Part shown: positions 27,984 to 32,796 of the stretch, one piece after another
Numbering within the stretch: the stretch's first letter is position 1
How the letters are laid out: each line of letters opens with the position of its first letter
Origin: Methanobacteriota archaeon
GTDB lineage: Archaea > Thermoplasmatota > Thermoplasmata > SG8-5
Length of the DNA stretch: 32,796 nucleotides
Reading direction: 5' to 3'
Assembly (NCBI GenBank): GCA_030670795.1
Contig: DAOVAY010000005.1
Location: 1-32,796, forward strand
The notes under the pieces: generated by a model
What the model was told of the DNA's origin: nothing
The model's database searches: none
Seen by the model: the letters and a program-made list of their open reading frames with translations, nothing else
Made by a program: the position numbers and the translations under genes

Positions 27984-30900
27984 ATGCCACCGCCGAAAAA
28001 ACGTTTCACAGAAGATTTCATCGCCAAATGGAGCAAATCCTCAACAGATGGGGAAGACGAGTCCGCACAGAAACTTCTAGAGAAATTAAAAAATCAATTA
28101 ACTAAGGACCCGAAAAACGCTAAGTTATGGCTCGATTATGGTAAGACCTTATTGTCTCTGGGCCGACCCGAAGAGGCTTTGTCCGTTTTCGAGAGGGCAG
28201 AGTCTTTGGATCCGGCTTTACCGGACTTATCCACGGCAATAGCAAATGCTCATTCGATGCGCAGCAGAAAGAAGGCGATATCTCTTTTAATGAATGTTCC
28301 TGGATTGGGCAAATTAAAAGCCAAGACGCTTTATGAAGCTGGCTTTAGGAGTCTCGAGGATTTAAGAGAAGCTAATGTGGAGGAGCTGGCAGAGGTAGAA
28401 GGTATCGGAATCAAGTCTGCCCAAAAGATAAAGATCATTGTCACTTTGGATGAAATGGATAAAGCAAGTCTTCCGGAATTAGACTCAATTAAGGATGAGG
28501 AAGAAGAGTTTGAATGTCCCGTTTGTGGGACAATCCTTTCCCTCGGGGAAACTGTTTGTTATGAATGTGGCAAGAAATTTATAGAAAAAGCTGCGGTGGA
28601 AGGTGAGGATGAACTACAGAAAGAATTAGCCGAATATGAAGGTAGGGTAAAAAAGAATCCTGAAGATGCAGAAGGTTGGTTCAATCTAGGCTCTGCACAG
28701 GCAAAACTGGGGCAATATGACGAAGCAATCAAGGCACTCAATAAAGTAACCCAACTCAATATAGAATATCCTGATGTATGGAAAACCAAGGCCGAAATAT
28801 TTACTAAGATGGGCGAGCACGAAAAGGCCGCGAATTGTTACAAACGGGAAGTAGAACTCACCCTCCCTAAAGCGGAGGAGGAAGAAGATATAGACCTTCT
28901 TGAAGAGATTGAAACAGTTCTGCAGCCAAGTGAGTTAGAAGTAGAGGAGCCGGAGGAATTCATAGAATCTCTCGAGGATACGGAGGAGGCTAGGGCGGAA
29001 GAAGAAAGAATTGCTAGATGCAATAGGATGCTGGCTGCTGCAAAAATATCTCCGGAAGACAGAGAGCGGCTGAAACAGTTAATACCTACGGGCACAACCG
29101 TTAAGGACTTCACAAGTGAGATTAGAAAAGTTATCGAAGTGGCAAAAAAGAAGGAAGAGGAAAAAAGCATCCGTGAGGGACTTGTCACTGAGTTAACTTC
29201 GATTGACGAGGAGTTAGAACTCGATACTGGGCCATCGTCTCTAAAAAAGCCAGAAGAATTAGAGGAGGAATTACCCACCCTCGAAAAGAAACCGGAACTA
29301 GAGGTGCCGAAAGAGGATGAAGAAGAAAAAATGTTAATTGAAAGCCTCGAACTTCTAGAGGAAGAGTTCGATGATGTTCCTGAAGATCCGCCGGTTGACG
29401 GAACCGAGATGATAATCGAGAGTCTCGAGGACCTTGAAAAAGAGTTTGATGGTGAGGAAGAAAAGGAGGAGTTGGATGAGGATAAGATAGAGGCAATTAC
29501 CAAACCCGCCGAAATGCCAGCAAGAGAAGTGGCGCCGAAGGAAGGCATGACAAACGGATTGGTGAGAGCCCGACCTACCACCCTTCCGGGCAAGACCAAC
29601 GGTTTGACCAACGGCCTTACCAATGGTTTTACGAATGGACTGACAAATGGGTTGACCAATGGCCTAACGAATGGCCTTACCAATGGCTTGACCAACGGTC
29701 TAACAAACGGTCTCACTAACGGCCTCACAAATGGTCTGACCAATGGTCTAACGAATGGCCTAACTAATGGGCTAACCAATGGTTTGACGAACGGCCTGAT
29801 AGCCCAGAGGCGAGTATTGAGAAAAAAGACAAGGCGCAATCGTTGGATACTCTACGGTGCCTTGGTTTTATCCCTCCTACTCTTTGTACCGATGTTTTAC
29901 ACAACCTCACCGCCGATTCAAACGTATCCGATAACCATTGACGGCGATTTCTCTGACTGGACAGATATAACACAGATGAGCACTTCCACGGCTCAAATCA
30001 ATCCCAGCGTGGACATAGTCAGCTGTGCCATGACAGAGAACGGAGAATCTTACCTTTCATTTTTCATAGGCGTAAGGGGTCAGATAATGGCCGGCGAGCC
30101 GGTGACAAACGAGGGTTTGGCTGACATATTTCACATACTCCTGGACTCTGATATGGATACCGGCACCGGTTATTACATGGACGGCATCGGAGCGGACTAC
30201 ATGATTGAAATCGCCGGTTGGAACGGCGCAGTTATATCTACGAGCCAATACTCTTTTTCTCCGACCGCCGACAACGACAATTGGAACGGTTTCATGCACA
30301 TAGGTTCGGGAAACACCCGAGTTAACCAGAACATGCTTGAGACCCAGATATCATGGGCCCAGCTTCAGGCGACTTCACCGATACCCGTCGCGGCACGGGT
30401 GCATGCCCAGTCCTATGATGGTTGGCATGATTTTTCGGATTGTGTGTTAAGCAACCGGTTACCATCTGTGTGTTTGACTCAGAGGAGCCTGGCATCCGAG
30501 ATTCTCTTGGGCAATAACCAGGAGTTGCTTTTGCTCACTTTCACATCAATGATCGGGAATTCTACTATTGATAGAATCATAGTTTCTCTCGAGGGCACAG
30601 CCTCGGTGTCAGACCTGAATGTCCTCCGACTCGTCGAATACGGCTCCGGCACTATGGTGGATGAGAGCGCCCCAGCTCAAACAGTGACTTTCGACGTGGG
30701 AAGCACCATATCGTTGGGCAGTACGGTAACCTATGCAGTCCAGGCAGATTTATCCGCCGGTGCAGCACCGGGAACCACCCTTGGCTGCAGAGTAACATCG
30801 ACGGAGAATGTCCTAATGACGAACGGTACGGTCTGCCTGGAAACCCAAGAGAGCGCCCATGACCTTGGTTACATTGGCACGGTGCCTACGAACATAAGGA

Positions 30901-32796
30901 TAGACGGTGCGTTTTCTGACTGGACATCAAGGGATATCGCCGACCTGGTTGGTGAGAGTTCCATAGGTCACTGTAACAACGTGGACATACGCGATTTTGG
31001 CGCGTATAACGACGGTACACAACTGTATCTTTATGTTTCCACCGCAGGGAAAATCATGGCCGGAACATCTATCCCATGCGCCGGCGAAATCCGAGCGTCA
31101 GGCCCGGTTCAACCTTCGGAACCGGACTCAGACCGTGACGGGATACCGGATGCCAACGAGGAGCCGGGTTATGAACACGACTTCAACAATGATGGAATCA
31201 TTGACGGTCAAAGTCTCGTGGGCGGTCAGCCTGACGTCGACGCGGACGGCATAGCCGATTACCCGTACGGAAACGACGAGTGGCTGATATGGGAAGAAAA
31301 CAGCGTGATACTGGCCGAGGTTTTCATAGGCCTCGTGGAAAAGCCGGTTGTCACGGGGGAGGACGTGGGCAGAATTTTTATTGACGTAGACAACTCCTCG
31401 AGCACGGGTTATGCGGTCGGTAACATCGGTGCGGACAGAATGGTCGAGTTCAGGGGCAAGCACGGAGCAGTCACCGAAACGTCGTTCAACTCTTTCATCG
31501 GCTTATCCCCGGGTGCATGGGACTGGAACAACATTGGCACTCCAAACTACAGGAAAGACAACAACCAGATAGAAGCGAATGTCCAGGTGAGCATAGCGAC
31601 AAATGCAAACCTGTGGTTCGAAATAGAAGCGTGGAATGAGGATGCGGACGATGCCAGTGTTACACAACTTCCCGTGCAACCCCCTATGACGCGTTCTGAC
31701 TCGGGGCAGAACGAGCCACTAGCGGACTTGAAACCCCTTTACGAGGTCACATTCGGTAATGGTTCAGCCGCCAACGACAGATTTGGCTGGAACATTTCCT
31801 GGGCGGGGGATGTGAATAATGACGGAATTGATGATGTAATCGTTGGCGCACCTTACGTTGATTACAACGGTTTAACAGATTGCGGTGCAGTTTACATCCA
31901 TTTCGGTTATCCGGGCTTCAATTCTACTAATGGCAATTATATGAATCCAGAGGATGCGAACGTTACGATTTACGGAGCTGCTGCCAGCGACCATTTTGGC
32001 TGGGACGTGAGCGATGCAGGAGACGTGGACAATGACGGCTATAGCGATGTTATCGTGGGTGCTCCCGAGGGAACCATCATACAAAACTGGTGGAATAATA
32101 ATTGGCTGTATCGTGAAAACTTGACCTTCGATAACAGCGGGCAATCCGAGGTCCTGGTAAATTTCCCGGTTTTGGTCACCCTTAACTCGACGAATTTCGA
32201 TTATTCGAAAGCCAAGGCAGACGGCACGGATTTGAGGTTTATCGATTCGGACGGTTCCACCGAGCTAAAATATCATATAGAGGACTGGAATCCTTCTGGG
32301 GATAGCTTCGTATGGGTAAATGTTACAAACATAGCTTCCGGTGTGTCCACGGATTATATGCACATGTATTACGGTAACCTTGTCGCACCGGACGTTCAGG
32401 ATGTAGCTGGAACCTATAATAAAGAATATATCGGCGTATGGCATTTGAATGAAACAGGAGCGGGAACATGTTTTGATTCCACTCAATACGGAAATGACGG
32501 GACAACTCAAGGAGGCGTCGTACAGGATGCCGCCGGTAAAATAAACGGCGGCGATACCTTCGACGGCTTAAACGATTTCATTGATTGCGGGGTCGGCTCG
32601 AGCATGGACATATCAAACGCGGTCACCCTTGAAGGTTGGGCGAAGAAGGCCACGCCCGTAACGAAGAATATTGCCGAGTTCGAACCCATGCAGAGCATAT
32701 TGATAAGATTCGACGGAACCGATTTCGGCATATCATACGAGGCAATTGCGGAGATGTCGCTGGATGCCCAAGTGGTGAGTATCGTAGCCAGTGCAG
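27984..32796 (+). CDS. Giant single-pass membrane protein: TPR + HhH + zinc ribbon (cytoplasmic), TNGL repeat linker, TM, extracellular DOMON/CBM9-like, FG-GAP, DUF2341 and LamG-like domains; 3' truncated
   Basis: Manual translation in the frame of ATG 27984 is open to the window end (>=1604 aa), so it is absent from the ORF track. Motifs: TPRs, HhH LMNVPGLGKLKAKTLYEAG..., CPVCG...CYECG, (TNGL)n, RRNRWILYGALVLSLLLFVPMFY, IDGDFSDW x2, DSDRDGIPDANEE, FGWNISWAGDVNNDGIDDVIVGAPY x2, LamG-like VWHLNETG...DGLNDFIDCG. Confidence 0.88.
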   Translation, partial: MPPPKKRFTEDFIAKWSKSSTDGEDESAQKLLEKLKNQLTKDPKNAKLWLDYGKTLLSLGRPEEALSVFERAESLDPALPDLSTAIANAHSMRSRKKAISLLMNVPGLGKLKAKTLYEAGFRSLEDLREANVEELAEVEGIGIKSAQKIKIIVTLDEMDKASLPELDSIKDEEEEFECPVCGTILSLGETVCYECGKKFIEKAAVEGEDELQKELAEYEGRVKKNPEDAEGWFNLGSAQAKLGQYDEAIKALNKVTQLNIEYPDVWKTKAEIFTKMGEHEKAANCYKREVELTLPKAEEEEDIDLLEEIETVLQPSELEVEEPEEFIESLEDTEEARAEEERIARCNRMLAAAKISPEDRERLKQLIPTGTTVKDFTSEIRKVIEVAKKKEEEKSIREGLVTELTSIDEELELDTGPSSLKKPEELEEELPTLEKKPELEVPKEDEEEKMLIESLELLEEEFDDVPEDPPVDGTEMIIESLEDLEKEFDGEEEKEELDEDKIEAITKPAEMPAREVAPKEGMTNGLVRARPTTLPGKTNGLTNGLTNGFTNGLTNGLTNGLTNGLTNGLTNGLTNGLTNGLTNGLTNGLTNGLTNGLTNGLTNGLIAQRRVLRKKTRRNRWILYGALVLSLLLFVPMFYTTSPPIQTYPITIDGDFSDWTDITQMSTSTAQINPSVDIVSCAMTENGESYLSFFIGVRGQIMAGEPVTNEGLADIFHILLDSDMDTGTGYYMDGIGADYMIEIAGWNGAVISTSQYSFSPTADNDNWNGFMHIGSGNTRVNQNMLETQISWAQLQATSPIPVAARVHAQSYDGWHDFSDCVLSNRLPSVCLTQRSLASEILLGNNQELLLLTFTSMIGNSTIDRIIVSLEGTASVSDLNVLRLVEYGSGTMVDESAPAQTVTFDVGSTISLGSTVTYAVQADLSAGAAPGTTLGCRVTSTENVLMTNGTVCLETQESAHDLGYIGTVPTNIRIDGAFSDWTSRDIADLVGESSIGHCNNVDIRDFGAYNDGTQLYLYVSTAGKIMAGTSIPCAGEIRASGPVQPSEPDSDRDGIPDANEEPGYEHDFNNDGIIDGQSLVGGQPDVDADGIADYPYGNDEWLIWEENSVILAEVFIGLVEKPVVTGEDVGRIFIDVDNSSSTGYAVGNIGADRMVEFRGKHGAVTETSFNSFIGLSPGAWDWNNIGTPNYRKDNNQIEANVQVSIATNANLWFEIEAWNEDADDASVTQLPVQPPMTRSDSGQNEPLADLKPLYEVTFGNGSAANDRFGWNISWAGDVNNDGIDDVIVGAPYVDYNGLTDCGAVYIHFGYPGFNSTNGNYMNPEDANVTIYGAAASDHFGWDVSDAGDVDNDGYSDVIVGAPEGTIIQNWWNNNWLYRENLTFDNSGQSEVLVNFPVLVTLNSTNFDYSKAKADGTDLRFIDSDGSTELKYHIEDWNPSGDSFVWVNVTNIASGVSTDYMHMYYGNLVAPDVQDVAGTYNKEYIGVWHLNETGAGTCFDSTQYGNDGTTQGGVVQDAAGKINGGDTFDGLNDFIDCGVGSSMDISNAVTLEGWAKKATPVTKNIAEFEPMQSILIRFDGTDFGISYEAIAEMSLDAQVVSIVASA
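29595..29798 (+). repeat. 17 tandem 12-nt units encoding (TNGL/F)17
   Basis: Counted by codon: 16 TNGL and one TNGF; synonymous third positions vary freely. Confidence 0.95.

Noticed and set aside
29595-29798. CRISPR or DNA-level satellite
   Set aside because: The 12-nt units are contiguous, in frame, and vary at synonymous sites; it is a coding repeat with no spacers.
28838-29839. Minus-strand 333-aa ORF with RPFVRPLV repeats and Ser-rich tail
   Set aside because: Antisense image of the TNGL repeat and acidic region; the plus-strand frame has coherent TPR, HhH, zinc-ribbon and TM domains.

Overview
The window is an archaeal chromosome segment. By gene content it looks euryarchaeal or Thermoplasmatota-like, but this is an inference from protein motifs only. 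Main contents, left to right: (1) an edge-truncated KaiC/RecA-superfamily gene missing from the ORF track; (2) a tRNA-Val(CAC) gene interrupted by a 37-nt intron in the D-loop; (3) a tightly packed operon for the archaeal-type modified mevalonate pathway (mevalonate kinase, UbiD-like decarboxylase, aconitase-X large and small subunits), followed by CDC48/VCP and a PRC-barrel protein; (4) three tandem paralogous zinc-ribbon/two-TM proteins, the last a ~1539-aa Glu/Pro-rich modular giant; (5) methylmalonyl-CoA mutase alpha and a methyltransferase; (6) two archaeal type IV pilins downstream of a three-gene KaiC-like cassette in which only one member keeps a Walker A motif; (7) radical SAM and Lhr-type helicase genes; (8) a tRNA(CAT) gene that reads as a three-exon gene, with a ~31-nt intron at 37/38 and a 140-nt structured intron at 59/60 flanked by a near-canonical BHB, plus a second 16-nt copy of the tRNA 3' end 95 bp downstream; (9) an EamA transporter and a second KaiC operon (small Cys/His protein, KaiC-like ATPase, winged-helix regulator); (10) a >=1604-aa edge-truncated ORF, also absent from the ORF track, combining cytoplasmic TPR, HhH and zinc-ribbon domains, a 17-unit TNGL linker, one TM helix and a large FG-GAP/DUF2341/LamG-like extracellular part. 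The strongest novelty candidates are the two non-canonical tRNA introns, the giant zinc-ribbon and TNGL-linked membrane proteins, and the degenerate KaiC cassette. All calls come from reading the sequence; no searches were run.
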